Counted from the first letter of the stretch, positions 19,302 to 31,000 are shown. The stretch is 64,000 nt of DNA from Sycon ciliatum (GCF_964019385.1 NC_088655.1:5249458-5313457); one strand, 5' to 3'. Program-made: numbers and translations. Notes: generated by a model from the sequence alone, not told the origin.

Positions 19302-19877
19302 TGTTCCGAAGGCGCAAGCCCGATCCTTTCACAAATACTAGTTCCCCGTTCTCACACACAGTCTACACACATAGATCTGAGCTGTTTGAACTCGAAACAA
19401 AACTAGCGATGAACATAGAGCAAAACCTAACTGTTCTCTAGCCAGGCCTCTACTCAATCAACAACGTATGAGATACAAACTAAAGAACTTATAGAGAATC
19501 TAACAAGGGCAAGGGGGCCAGCTAGGAAGCTTCAGCTGGTATCTATTGAAACAAGCAGCAGGCAGCAAAACAGCTAAAGAGAGTATGTGAAAGTGTAGCA
19601 AGCAAGCTGGAAATGCCATTGATTAATCGCAGCACACCTCACTGCTGTAAAGGAAGCATTGGAGCATGAAACTGATATTGCAGTGAAGATAAGTCCATAC
19701 AACTGCACAAGGACCTATTGCAAATGAAGCATAGCGGCACCAGTATTGTATTCTGGAAACAATGAAGACTACATATAATTAGTGGTGGTATAAGTACTCT
19801 CCAGTGTGTAGTGGCGCCATGCAAGGATCATGGAAGAATAATCGTAAATGTAGGAAGTACTGTATTCTTTCTAAACA
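19302..19877 (-). repeat. 3' LTR of the BEL/Pao element
   Basis: About 576 bp, beginning TGTTTAGAAAG and ending ...CGGAACA on the element strand. It matches 37156-37732. The flank ATCAG at 19297-19301 equals that at 37733-37737. Confidence 0.9.
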
Positions 19878-19895
19878 TCCTCCCCTTCTTTGATT
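19878..19895 (-). other. polypurine tract of the BEL/Pao element
   Basis: The element strand reads AATCAAAGAAGGGGAGGA immediately before the 3' LTR TGTTTAG. Confidence 0.75.
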
Positions 19896-20007
19896 AACCC
19901 GCCGTTAATCAACCTCTACGCTGCTAACTGCTATTATGATACTGTACATACTGTAAGTTGTTGTTGCAACAAGCAATGACATTGTGCTGTGAGATTGTAT
20001 AATCTAC

Positions 20008-20028
20008 TACTACTAGCACTACTACTAG

Positions 20029-20066
<38 letters not shown>

Positions 20067-20076
20067 GCACTACTAG

Positions 20077-20114
<38 letters not shown>

Positions 20115-20116
20115 GC
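20008..20116. repeat. CTA trinucleotide microsatellite with AGCACT interruptions
   Basis: (CTA)n broken several times by TAGCACTAC. It lies in the 3' untranslated part of the BEL element, between the pol stop and the polypurine tract. Confidence 0.9.
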
Positions 20117-20147
20117 ACTGAGCAAAACATTTCAGTCATTACAGTGC

Positions 20148-20458
20148 TTACAGTGATTCTTCCTCTACGATCGGGCAAACTCTCGTGATAGGTCGGGTGA
20201 AGACTTTGGAGCCCACTTGGACACGCACAACTCTAACATTGCCATCCGGTCCTGGCATGACCTCCACAATGCGACCGATGGGCCACTGGCCGCGTGGCGT
20301 GGCTGAAGCGACAACAACGACAGCATCGCCAATCTTCGTATTCTTCTGTTGTGTCCGCCACTGCTGTCTGGAATTCAGAGCTGGCACGAGTTCCTTCATC
20401 CACCGTTGCCAGATGTTCTTTATCAGGTACTGCACGTATCGCCACCGACGAGTATGTA
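20148..20458 (-). pseudogene. BEL integrase C-terminal domain (DUF5641-like)
   Basis: The minus strand encodes RRWRYVQYLIKNIWQRWMKE, GDAVVVV and PRGQWPIGRIVEV, ending PITRVCPIVEEESL and a stop. This is the conserved C-terminal module of BEL/Pao integrases. It is separated from the integrase core (21083-22093) by an insertion. The sequence ACGAGT occurs at both edges (about 20449 and 21088), where the BEL coding sequence would otherwise join. Confidence 0.85.
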
Positions 20459-21090
20459 TAATACAAGTATGCATAATAATAATACCACAGCACGCACAAT
20501 AATACCACAGCACGCATAATAATAATAATACCACAGTACGTGTGCAAAGGACAGAGAACAGTGGAATGGGAATAAACTGAAATTAAGCCAAGTCCGCTTC
20601 CGTCTCCAGTCAACAAAAACTCATCCATAAACAATGTCTGATCTCCATTTCGACTTGTCTGCAGCAAATGCTCGTGCTCCTTCTAGGTCGCTGGCATTCT
20701 TCAAATGGATGTCGTGCCCTGTCAGGTCCTTCATGATGGTGGTAGGTTGAGTAGCCGCGGGACGGCCCCTTCGTCCACGTGACCCCGCTTGAAAATAGCA
20801 GGACATCGCAAGGCAAGGGGGTGACTGCTCACTCATCCTCAGCACATGGCCGAGGATGGACGAGTATGTATGTATGTGTGTTTTTATTTGAATTCGCAAG
20901 TACACACGGGCTACGAGCCCAATTACATGGAAGCGAATGTGATAATGAGGTTAATTAAGAAAAAGGGTGGAGGAAGGAGGAGGACGGTAGCAAAGCAAAA
21001 GGGAGGACAATTCAGAAGCAAAATTAACAATTGCACAAATGAGAGTACCTGAGACTGAGGGTACCTGTAGAGCGATAAAATGCTAAAGCA
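20458..21090 (-). mobile_element. ~630-bp insertion in BEL pol carrying an RTE-like LINE fragment and a LINE 3' tail
   Basis: Minus strand 20905-20621 encodes GHVLRMSEQ, GRRGRPA and FAADKSKWRSDIV, the C-terminal end of an RTE-type LINE RT. The 20866-21060 part resembles a LINE 3' UTR ending in a (CATA)n-like tract. Short ATA/CCACAG repeats lie at 20470-20533. The putative target repeat is ACGAGT. It is a composite of truncated LINE material. Confidence 0.65.
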
Positions 21091-22093
21091 AACGAGTGGG
21101 GCTGAAATCATACGCATCCACATCTGGGGCAAAGCTTCCACCAGCCATGCCTATGAGGAAGTGGTTTGGTGTCAGTGGGATGTCGTCACGTGGATCAGAC
21201 GACACGTACGAGAGTGGACGAGAGTTGAGCAAACCTTCTACTCCGACAAACGCTGTCTGGAATTCTTCATCTGTCACATCTGCATTCTGGAGGACGGCAC
21301 GAAGGGCTCGTTTTGCCGATTTTACCATAGCTTCGTGAACACCTCCAAAATGTGGTGCAAGTGGAGGATGGAAGGACCAGTGGATACCATTGTTGGCTGC
21401 TTTCTTAGCGATCTTCTCTTCGTCAAACTGGTCGATCAACTCTTGTAGTTCCCGCTGTGCACCGACGAAATTCGTACCATTGTCCGACCGCACATGTGTT
21501 GGCACTCCTCTTCTGCTGCAGAAACGCTCGAATGCGTTCAGGAAGCAGTCTGTTGATAGTGAAGTAGCCATTTCTAGATGCACTGCACGACTGGTCATAC
21601 ACGTGAACAGACAGAGATACCGCTTAGCCCGACGCTGACCACGACCTTGCTTTGTCTCGAAGGGGCCAGCGTAGTCAACAGATGTTCTTGCGAAGGCTTC
21701 CAACGGTTCTGACAGTCGGCTCTTCGGCAGTGGTGCCATCACTTGTTTTGCTGGCCTAGCTTTCTTTCGCTTACAATAATTGCAGGCTGCCTCTACCTTT
21801 GTGGCCGGGATCACCTCTCTTGCTGCTATAACCCAGAAACGTTCCTGCAGTTGTGTCATGGTTTCCTTGACGCCACTGCTCTGTCCTGCCTTCCCGTGAT
21901 AATGTCGGACTAGAAGTTGCATGGCATGTCCGTTCCGAGCCATGATCTTTGGATGTTGAGCATCATACGACAGGAATTGCGTATTTTGTAGGCCCAATTC
22001 GTCCAGGAATGGGGAGAGACCCGCCAACTTGCTGCCTGTTGGGACCGCTTTTCCTTTCCGGACTAACTCGTACTCTGCTGGAAATGCTTCCAT
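21083..22093 (-). pseudogene. BEL/Pao integrase core
   Basis: 336 residues on the minus strand. The HHCC zinc-binding region includes HAMQLLVRHYHGKAG and CNYCKRKKA. The catalytic core shows Asp in SVDYAGPF, Asp in RSDNGTNF and Glu in GGVHEAMVK, so all three DDE residues are present. It ends GMAGGSFAPDVDAYDFSPT and then runs into inserted DNA. In an intact element this protein would join the cDNA to host DNA. The region itself is well preserved although the element as a whole is broken. Confidence 0.92.
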
Positions 22094-22130
22094 TTTTAGC
22101 AGCTTTTAATGACTGTCTTCTCAGCGTCTA

Positions 22131-22558
22131 CTATTTCCCCGGGTCCGTTGTTTGACCAGTCATAACTCTCACTGCTGCTGGAGTGCGACAATTGTTCGCA
22201 AAACGAATAACCCATGCCGCCTGTCGGACCAATACTAGCCATTTAGAGTAACGACTGGGATCAAGTCGCCAACCACTGCTGTTGTTCTCCGCTGAATTTT
22301 GCGTTGCTAGCACAACTGACTGGGCTTGTGCATTAGCTGCTGGCTTAGCTGTTTCAGTGTCAGTCTGTTTCTTCACACATCGTATTGCTGCTGAATCGAA
22401 TTTGGTCGACTTCCGTGTCTCTTGGTCGACTGCAGTGCTGCTCTTCCCGGGTAGAACTGTTGCCGGCCCCTCAGACTCCATCAGCTGAAGGAAACTCGGT
22501 GCTTCCCACCATTGCGAGTGTTGTGCCAGGAATTTGGCTGAGTGTCCCCGTGTCAAAA
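22131..22558 (-). pseudogene. BEL pol segment between RNase H and integrase
   Basis: The minus-strand frame reads TRGHSAKFLAQHSQWWEAPSF and further on WRLDPSRYSKWLVLVR, both conserved landmarks of BEL/Pao pol. It is one frame away from the RNase H segment upstream, so a frameshift lies near 22558. A stop just before 22131 separates it from the integrase frame. Confidence 0.85.
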
Positions 22559-22936
22559 TTAATGATCTGCTGGATTTTCTGCAGTGGGTACATAACGCCA
22601 CTGTGATGGATGGGTGGATTCCTGAATGTACGCAACACGATTTCCCACGAAGGTCTTCAGTTTTCGACTTGCTCCACGTATCCAATGTAGGACGTCCTGG
22701 CTGTCGGTCCAGAAGACGACTGATGTGGAGTGACTGAGTGCTTTGATGATTGGTTTCACTAGGTCTACACCAGCTACTGCGGCGAGCCACTCCAATCTTG
22801 GAATGCTGGTGGCGGTGGTTGGCGCGACTCTGCTCCTTGACATTATGGGTCGGCATGACACTGTCTCGTCTCTGTTCATCACTCGATAGTACAGTATGCT
22901 ACTGCTCCTTAGGCATCCTGTGAGACATCGGCGAAG
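22559..22936 (-). pseudogene. BEL RNase H segment
   Basis: The region starts immediately left of the minisatellite with HIFADVSQDA followed by a nonsense codon, then GAVAY. It shifts frame and continues SRSRVAPTTATSIPRLEWLAA, FWTDSQDVLHWIRG and VPTAENPADH. These are the Asp-bearing RNase H motifs of BEL elements. The upstream partner, the RT C-terminus, is 9.7 kb away at 32610, so the 13-bp array lies at the RT/RNase H junction. Confidence 0.85.
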
Positions 22937-22949
22937 ATATGCACCTATG

Positions 22950-23359
22950 TAGTCAGTGTATGTACTCAGTGTATGTACTCAGTGTGTGTACTCAGTGTGT
23001 GTACTCAGTGTGTGTACTCAGTGTGTGTACTCAGTGTATGTACTCAGTGTGTGTACTCAGTGTGTGTACTCAGTGTATGTACTCAGTGTATGTACTCAGT
23101 GTATGTACTCAGTGTGTGTACTCAGTGTGTGTACTCAGTGTGTGTACTCAGTGTATGTACTCAGTGTGTGTACTCAGTGTATGTACTCAGTGTGTGTACT
23201 CAGTGTATGTACTCAGTGTATGTACTCAGTGTATGTACTCAGTGTGTGTACTCAGTGTGTGTACTCAGTGTATGTACTCAGTGTGTGTACTCAGTGTGTG
23301 TACTCAGCGTGTGTACTCAGTGTGTGTACTCAGTGTGTGTACTCAGTGTGTGTACTCAG
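22950..23359 (+). repeat. 13-bp minisatellite, block 1 (~31 copies)
   Basis: Tandem units ACTCAGTGTRTGT, R being A or G. All three plus-strand frames stay open and give a 13-residue repeat (VLSVCTQCVYSVC), which explains long artificial ORFs. It lies directly against BEL pol on its left and RLE copy A on its right. Confidence 0.97.
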
Positions 23360-25606
23360 CACAGCGTTTGGGGACATTTCAGACGACCTATGTGATGCTC
23401 TCGCCAGCTGTGCCCGGCGAATCGCCACTCAGTACGTCAACCCAGCATCGATGGAAGCCTACACGGCATGCCGGCTTATCCCTCTAGATAAGAAACCGGG
23501 TGTGCGCCCAATAGGCATCGGTGAAACCGTCCGTCGTATCATCGGCAAGGCTATTCTGAGCGTGGCGGGGGACTCTGTTCGTGAGGCGACAGGGTCACTG
23601 CAGATGTGCGGAGGCCAGGAATGTGGCATTGAGGCGGCCATTCACGCCATGCACGACACGTTCCATGAAGAAGATGTTGACGCTGTGCTTATGGCGGATG
23701 CATCCAATGCGTTCAATCGCCTTAACAGAGAAGCATGTATGCGCAACGTAGCGCACCTCTGTCCAGCCATCACATCCGCTATCGTAAACTGCTACCGTCA
23801 GCCGGCCCGCCTATTCGTGGACGGGGAGTGCCTCCTATCGCGAGAAGGCACAACGCAGGGAGATCCTCTTGCTATGCCGATGTACGCTTTGGGGGTACTC
23901 CCCCTGGTGCGCAGAGTGGCAAGCCCAGGAACACGCCAGAGCTGGTATGCGGATGACTCGTCCGCGGATGGCGGGCTCAACCCTCTCCGCCAGTGGTGGG
24001 ACCGACTCGTCGGGGATGGGCCGGCGTTCGGGTATTTCATTAACCCCAGCAAGTCCGTCCTCGTCGTCAAGCGGGACAAGCTAGAGGCAGCCGACACCAT
24101 CTTCGCCGGCACGGGTGTGTCTATCACCACTGACGGGTGCCGTCACCTTGGATCAGCCATCGGAACTGATCAGTTTGTGCAGGAGTTTGTGGCTTCCAAG
24201 GTGGCCACCTGGTCGCAGGAGCTGTGCAAGCTGACAGATTTCGCCCGGTCACAGCCTCAAGCAGCTTACTCTGCACTGGTGAACAGCCTCCAACACCGGT
24301 GGTCCTTCCTGTGTCGGGTTCTCGATGGTGCTGCAGAACAGCTGGCACCCCTGGAGGACATCATCCACCGCCGCCTAATCCCTGCCATTAGTGGACGGAC
24401 GGCGCCCAGTGAAGCTGAACGCATTTTGCTCACTTTCCCCTGCCGGCATGGAGGCCTCGGCGTGGCCAACCCTGCCACTTTTGGCTCACAGTACGGCACC
24501 TCCAGGCTAATCACCACTGCGCTGTACGACAAGATCATGGCGCAAGAAGAGCACCTCGATGATGCTCTTGCCTGTGTCCGCAGGGCCAAGAGTCAGGCTC
24601 GCTCTGAGGCCAGAAAGGCAATGAAGATAGCTGCCGATACGTTCCGCACCGAACACAGCGAACTCGATCTCGCTATCAGTCTGGCAGAGGAGAAGGGAGC
24701 ATCAAGCTGGCTTACCTGCCGACCCATCGCTCGCCACGGCTTCGCTTTGTCGAAGGGGGAATTCCGGGATGGCCTCTGCCTCCGTTACGGTTGGACGCCT
24801 GCTCGCCTGCCCACCACCTGTGTTTGCGAGAAGGCATTCACCACTGCTCACGCCTTGTCCTGTCCTTTCGGTGGGTTCCCCTCGATCCGCCACAACGAGG
24901 TGCGCGACATACTGGCAAGCTCATTGAAGGGTGTCGCCCACAACGTCGCAGTGGAGCCACATCTCCAACCCCTGACTGGGGAGCCGTTTCAGCTCCGGTC
25001 ATCATCAACCGAGGATCAAGCTCGTTTGGATGTGGTGGCCAGTGGAGTTTGGGGGGGTCGGTTCGAACGCACTTTTATTGATATACGGGTGTTCAACCCT
25101 TATGCGTCTTCGAACCGCACCTCCTCTCTCTCTGGCTGCTACCGGCACCATGAGCAAGAGGAACGGCGTCGATATGATTGGAGAGTCCGAGAAGTGGAGC
25201 GATCCACTTTTCTCCCCTTTGTGCTCTCTTCCACCGGAGGATGCGGCAAGGGTGCCGCTGCACTGGTGAGCCGGATTGCACATCTCCAGTCGCTACGTGG
25301 GAGGGAGGCGTATTCTGTGCTAATTGCCCACCTGCCCTGCTGCGCTCGAGTGTCATGTGTCTGCGTGGGGCTCGCCGAGTTTGGCAGCCTCCAATGGATG
25401 GCTGTGCCTCCCTGGCTGTCGTGGAGGCTAGGGTGTCCCGTTGAGCCTTGCCCCGTGATTGTGCGGACTATGCTATGCTTCTCTTGCTGTCTGATCACAT
25501 GCGACGTCATCATTATGTGATTTGTTTTCAATCCTCCGCCATGGCAAATTGTGTTTTGTTCGCCCGTAAAAGAGGCTTTTACTACTACTAAAAAAAAACA
25601 AAAAAA
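23360..25606 (+). mobile_element. RLE-type non-LTR retroelement copy A, 5'-truncated
   Basis: It begins abruptly after ...TACTCAG inside the RT coding region and keeps the complete 3' end, finishing with an A-rich tail (AAAAAAAAACAAAAAAA). The minisatellite then resumes with ACTCAG, so ACTCAG is present at both junctions. 5' truncation plus an A-rich tail is the signature of target-primed reverse transcription. Confidence 0.88.
23361..25520 (+). pseudogene. RT-RLE protein of copy A, N-terminally truncated
   Basis: The open frame continues from the minisatellite without a stop, but only the part after 23360 is element sequence. RT motifs are GVRPIGIGETVRRIIGKAIL, DASNAF (motif A), QGDPLAMPMY (motif B) and WYADDSS (motif C). 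The endonuclease region has CVCEKAFTTAHALSC (CxC...H...C), RHNEVRDIL, ARLDVVASGVWG and FERTFIDIRVFNP, matching the zinc motif followed by a restriction-like PD-(D/E)xK core. The frame drifts off homology after about 25260, where a frameshift is likely. The closest relative here is copy C. Confidence 0.88.
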
Positions 25607-26077
25607 ACTCAGTGTGTGTACTCAGTGTATGTACTCAGTGTAAGTACTCAGTGTGTGTACTCAGTGTGTGTACTCAGTGTATGTACTCAGTGTGTGTACT
25701 CAGTGTGTGTACTCAGTGTGTGTACCCAGTGTGTGTACTCAGTGTGTGTACTCAGTGTATGTACTCAGTGTATGTACTCAGTGTGTTCACTCAGTGTGTG
25801 TACTCAGTGTATGTACTCAGTGTATGTACTCAGTGTGTGTACTCAGTGTGTGTACTCAGTGTATGTACTCAGTGTATGTAGTCAGTGTATGTACTCAGTG
25901 TGTGTACTCAGTGTGTGTACTCAGTGTGTGTACTCAGTGTATGTACTCAGTGTATGTACTCAGTGTGTGTACTCAGTGTGTGTACTCAGTGTATGTAGTC
26001 AGTGTATGTACTCAGTGTGTGTACTCAGTGTATGTACTCAGTGTATGTACTCAGTGTATGTACTCAGTGTATGTACT
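25607..26077 (+). repeat. 13-bp minisatellite, block 2 (~36 copies)
   Basis: The same ACTCAGTGTRTGT unit, with rare variants (TAAGTACTC, GTTCACTC, GTAGTC). It resumes right after the A tail of copy A. Confidence 0.97.
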
Positions 26078-27032
26078 TCAATCAATTCTCAGTGACCTGC
26101 CACAGCTCGAGGAGCGCACCCTCTCCCGCATCGTACGGGGAAATGCCTCCGGATGGCTTACGGTGTTGCCCCTGAAGCGCGAGGGGTATGATCTGTCGAG
26201 TACAGAATTCCGCGATCAACTTGCTATCCGCTATGGTCGGCAGCCGCTTGCCCTGCCAGCGCAATGTGAGGGTTGCGGGAAGCCTTTCTCTCTCCAGCAC
26301 GGCCTTGACTGCCCGAAAGGTGGACTTATCAAGCGAGTCCACAATGATCTGCGTGATAGCGATGCAAAGCTAGCTGATATGGCATTCGGTGGTGTTGTCG
26401 TCGAGCCGATCATGGTGCCGGAGGGTGATCGGACGGGGCAGCCTGCTCTTCGGGCAGATTGGCTTGCCCGGGGTGTGTGGGAGGATAACAGGGTGGCGTT
26501 TTTTGATAATCGCATCATTGATGCCAACGCACCCAGTTACTCCCATTCATCCTGGGAAGCTACTTCCAACCGCGCTGCTAACGCGAAGAAAAAGAAGTAT
26601 CGTCAGGCCTCCGAGGACCTCCGTGGGTCGTTCACACCACTGGTTTGTTCCACGGATGGGGTGCTACATCGCGAATACGCCAGCTATCAGAAGCGACTTG
26701 CTGGTCGCCTCGCCCTCAAGTGGGACAAGCCATTTTCAATCATCATGGCTTGGGTGCGAGTTCGCAGCCAATTTGCAGTGATCCATGCAGTCGACCTCCG
26801 GCTACGCGGGTCTAGAAGGCGCCTGACAGGCCTGTCGACGCAGGATGGTGCTGGGGTAGGCATTGGCTATTGAAAACTGAATTCCGTCTGTTTTACGTGG
26901 AATTTCTTGGAGTTTCCCAATGTATTGTACTCGAATAAAATTCTATTTTAACTTTCATGGTATCTCAATTTTTTTCACGTCTACATGACTTTATTTTGCC
27001 CGTAAAAGAGGCCGTTACCCCGTAAAAAAAAA
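26078..27032 (+). mobile_element. RLE-type retroelement copy B, 5'-truncated, diverged subfamily
   Basis: It keeps only the RLE half: EKG-like region (LSRIVRGNASGWLTVLPL), zinc motif CEGCGKPFSLQHGLDC, RADWLARGVW and FFDNRII. It ends in GCCCGTAAAAGAGGC and an A9 tail before the array resumes at GTGTATGT. Coding stops at about 26873. It is clearly diverged from copies A and C in protein sequence yet shares its 3' terminal motif with copy A. The start at 26078 follows ...ATGTACT of the array. Confidence 0.85.
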
Positions 27033-27235
27033 GTGTATGTACTCAGTGTATGTACTCAGTGTATGTACTCAGTGTATGTACTCAGTGTATGTACTCAGTG
27101 TGTGTACTCAGTGTGTGTACTCAGTGTATGTACTCAGTGTGTGTACTCAGTGTATGTACTCAGTGTATGTACTCAGTGTGTGTACTCAGTGTATGTACTC
27201 AGTGTATGTAATCAGTGTATGTACTCAGTGTATGT
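27033..27235 (+). repeat. 13-bp minisatellite, block 3 (~15 copies)
   Basis: The same unit, mostly the GTGTATGT variant; it is interrupted by copies B and C. Confidence 0.97.
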
Positions 27236-27311
27236 TTTCGAGCTCTGTAGTTTTCTGTGGATTTTCAGGCCTCAGCGCGTCTCTCGTGCAAGCCCACTGA
27301 TGCAGAGTGCC

Positions 27312-28078
27312 ACTTGTTGCCGGTGCAACGGCAATAGATATCCTTAGCTAAAAAAACGCTAACGTAAACGCAAAACTTTCCGTACTTCGGATCGTTCAAG
27401 CTGACTTTTCCCTTAGCACAAAGTACGTTATAGTTGAGACGAAGTAGTCGTGACAACCATGGCGATATGAATTTTCGTGGAAACAGATGCGGGAAATTCA
27501 AAATTTTGAACCAGGGATTAGTTTGCTCTCGTTCTGAAAGAATACCTTGGCGAGGTCTTTTACTCTGGAATAGCAAAAGCACGGCGAAAATGAGTTTTCG
27601 CTGTTCCCAGGTCCTTGGAAACCCTTTCCTAAACGCAGCACCGAAGACTGTAAGGGTTCTCCAGCTCCAGCACGTCTGGGAGAGGCCGATGAATTTCTTC
27701 CTCAGGAGTGCCGTGGAACTGGTCCTTTGTTTCCCAGATGGGATAGAGGGGAAAGGCACGAAGCAGAGGACGCAGAAATTGTCAACTGAAAGGCAAAACT
27801 CCCCAAAAAAGCTAAATGTCACAAGAGGAAGCAATCTCGACTCTCGATCTCATCTCGATCTGCACGACGTGCTTTTCATCTCCCGCCAGTTACAAAACAA
27901 TGCGAGTTTTTGCATTTTTTTGCAGAATTTCCATAACGAACGTCGGCCCGTTATTTTGAGCTCTGTAACGTTTTTCCGTTATCCGATAACGTCTTTTGTC
28001 ACGGCTGGGAGTGAGTACCGTAAAGGTTAGCGTTATCGTACTTTTGCTAAGGATGTCTATTGGCACCTGCGTTCGGTG
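27312..28078. repeat. inverted repeat inside the 5' region of copy C
   Basis: GGCAATAGATATCCTTAGC near 27329 and CGCTAACGTAAACG near 27357 are answered in reverse by CGTAAAGGTTAGCG near 28019 and GCTAAGGATGTCTATTGGC near 28046. The right arm overlaps the first codons of the ORF. It is either a MITE-like insertion or a structured 5' end. The enclosed ~650 bp has no recognised coding. Confidence 0.6.
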
Positions 28079-31000
28079 TGAATGCAAGAAGGAGGGCCGC
28101 GAGTGTCAGAATTGTCTCCCAGGAAAAAAAAAGCAGATGCCGAAACAACAGCCCCTCGACATCCCAACCGTCACCCGTACCCGTAGCAGTGACAGATACA
28201 AGCACATGCACCGACAACCAACCGTCATCCTCAGTAGCCACCCCGGAAGAGCTGGTAGCTGCTGCACTCACTGAAGCCCTGCTCACGGAATGCCGAAACC
28301 CGACATCCACAGGACCACCAACGGCACCATGCTCACAACCTGGTCAGGTAGCTGCCACCACCTCCAGTGACGTCAATAGGGTTGACCTGCATGCCATGCC
28401 TGTGTCGAGCTCTCAACAACTAGCATGGGACATACTGGACCAGCAGCATGCAGCAAGCATCAGTGCCACATATCGAGTTGACAGTAATGACGACACCCTA
28501 GGGCATGATGCAGAGTTGCTGGCCAACCTAGCACAAAGCCAATCTGTTACTGAGGAGCCCCAAGCACCGGATCCAGCCCAGCTCCCCCCATATCTGGAAG
28601 CAAATTGCAACATCACAGTTGGGACCCACGATTCAAACTCGTCTGCACAAATTGTAGATGCTGTATATGAAGAAGTGGTGCATTTTAGGCCTAACCTACT
28701 TTTCCTCCCTTCCGGGTCAGTCGGATCAAAGTTTGTGAAGCTCCTTGCAACACTCTACAAACAGTTTGGTGACAAATGTGCAGGTGAAGGCAAGTCTCTG
28801 AAAGCAGCTGCAGTGGCCACTCAGCTGCTCCTGCAATGTCCGCACCGCTCTGCAACCAGACAGGAGCACATCACCTGTCTACAGCGCCGCATGCTACTCT
28901 GGGAGGAAGGCAACATCAACGAACTGATGATAGAAGTCCGGACTATCCAATCTCTAGTGCAATCTTCCACAGCCTTCCAAGGCAAGGCTCAGCCGCAGGA
29001 CCAAGCTCGTACCTTTGCCAACCTCATCACCACAGGCAAAACCAGTGCTGCAATCCGCACGTTGTCTGAAGACCAGAAGGGCGGAGTACACTCCGTGGGC
29101 ACCACCATCAATGGCCAGACAGTTCTGGACATTCGCAAGAGCAAACACCCTCCCGCGGCACCAGCAAATGCGACGGCGATGATTACAGGAGATGTCCCTC
29201 CGTCACCGCATCCAGTTCTCTACTCCAGCATCACCCGGGAGGCCATACGCGAGGCAGCCCTCCACACACAAGGTGCTGCAGGACCCTCTGGACTAGACGC
29301 TGCGTCGTGGCGCAGAATGTGCACAGCTTTTCACGGAGCATCTGATGACCTCTGCGATTCACTGGCCAGCTGTGCCCGCCGCATCGCCTCGTCCTATGTT
29401 GACCCCACAGCATTGGAAGCTTTCTTGGCCAGCCGCCTCATACCACTAGATAAACAACCGGGTGTCAGACCGATTGGGATCGGAGAAGTGGCCCGTCGCA
29501 TCATCGGGAAAGCCATCCTGCGATGCGCCTCATCTTCAATACAAAAGTCAGCTGGCTGCCTACAGCTATGTGCGGGTCAAGAGTGTGGCATAGAAGCAGC
29601 AATACATGCTATGCAAACAGCATTTCAGGAAGACGAGGCGGAAGGCGTTCTGTTTGCAGATGCGTCAAACGCATTTAACTCCCTTAACCGTGCTGTCTCA
29701 CTGCACAATATCCAGCACACCTGCCCCACCATTGCTCCGGCACTGATCAACAGCTACCGCAGCCCGACTCGGCTGTTTGTGGATGGTGAATGTCTCCTGT
29801 CTTGTGAAGGCACCACGCAGGGAGATCCACTAGCCATGGTTATGTATGCCCTGGCAACCGTTCCTCTCATCCAGGAAGTGTCTCAGAGCGGAGCACTCCA
29901 GTCGTGGTATGCAGACGACTCCACTGCCGCTTCCACCATTCGAAAGCTGCATCACTGGTGGTTACTGCTTAAGCAACGAGGCCCAGCATATGGGTACTTC
30001 CCCAATGATGCCAAGTCGGTTCTTGTTGTGAAGCCGGAGCATCTTCAGGAAGCAGAATCCCTGTTTGCTGACACGGCAGTCCAGATTCGCACGGATGGCT
30101 GGCGGCATCTCGGTGCGGTACTTGGGTCTCCCGAATTCTGCAAGCAATATGTCACAGAGAAGGTAGAGACATGGGCGCTAGAGGTTGGACGACTGGCTGA
30201 CTTCGCCACCACTCGGCCACAAGCGGCATACGCTGCTTTTATTCATGGCCTCCGCCACAAGTGGTCGTTTGTGGCCCGGACGGTCCCAGGCATCAGCGGA
30301 CTGCTAGACCCGCTGGAGCACTCCATCCGACAGCGGTTCATCCCTGCTCTAACCAGTCGCCCCGCACCTGGTGACGAAGAGCGCGCCATACTGTCCCTCC
30401 CGTGTCGAGAAGGTGGTCTTGGTCTCATTGACCCGAGGTCTTTGACGGACCAATACAATATGTCTGTCGCTGTCACCAACATCCTCGTGAGCCGGATACT
30501 GGACCAAGATACCAACATGGACGAAGTGCCCACCACCATCCATGCTGCCAAGCTAACTGCAGCAGCAGCAACCAGGAGAGCCGCTCGAAACCAAGCCAGT
30601 CAGCTCTTGGCCACATGTGATGCGCCCACCCAGCGAACCCTGGGGATGGCGGCCGAGAAAGGAGCGTCCAACTGGCTCACTTACCGGCCCCTGAAGCAGT
30701 TCGGGTTTGTCCTCCACAAAGGCGCCTTCAGAGACGCACTCTGTCTGCGGTTCGGCTGGGTCCCTCCCCGCCTGCCATCCACTTGTGTGTGTGGCAAGGC
30801 ATTTAACACCAGCCATGCTCTTTCGTGCCCAACTGGTGGATACCCGGCTCTCCGCCATAACACGATCCGCGACCTGACAGCCGACCTACTGCGTGAAGTG
30901 GCAACGGATGTGAAGATAGAACCTCCTCTGCAGCCCCTGGAGGGTGAAAGGCTCCGGTATCGCTCTGCCATCTTGGAAGATGGTGCTCGTCTTGATGTGG

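Noticed and set aside
22131..22856. 241-codon minus-strand ORF as one protein
   Set aside because: Only its second half is BEL pol; the first half is an out-of-frame shadow of the RNase H region.
25005..25531. Several minus-strand ORFs opposite RLE copy A
   Set aside because: Shadows of the plus-strand RT-RLE gene; no motifs of their own.
22950..27235. Long Cys-rich repeat proteins (VLSVCTQCVYSVC)n
   Set aside because: They are translations of the 13-bp minisatellite; all plus frames are open because the unit lacks stops, and there is no start context or independent evidence of coding.
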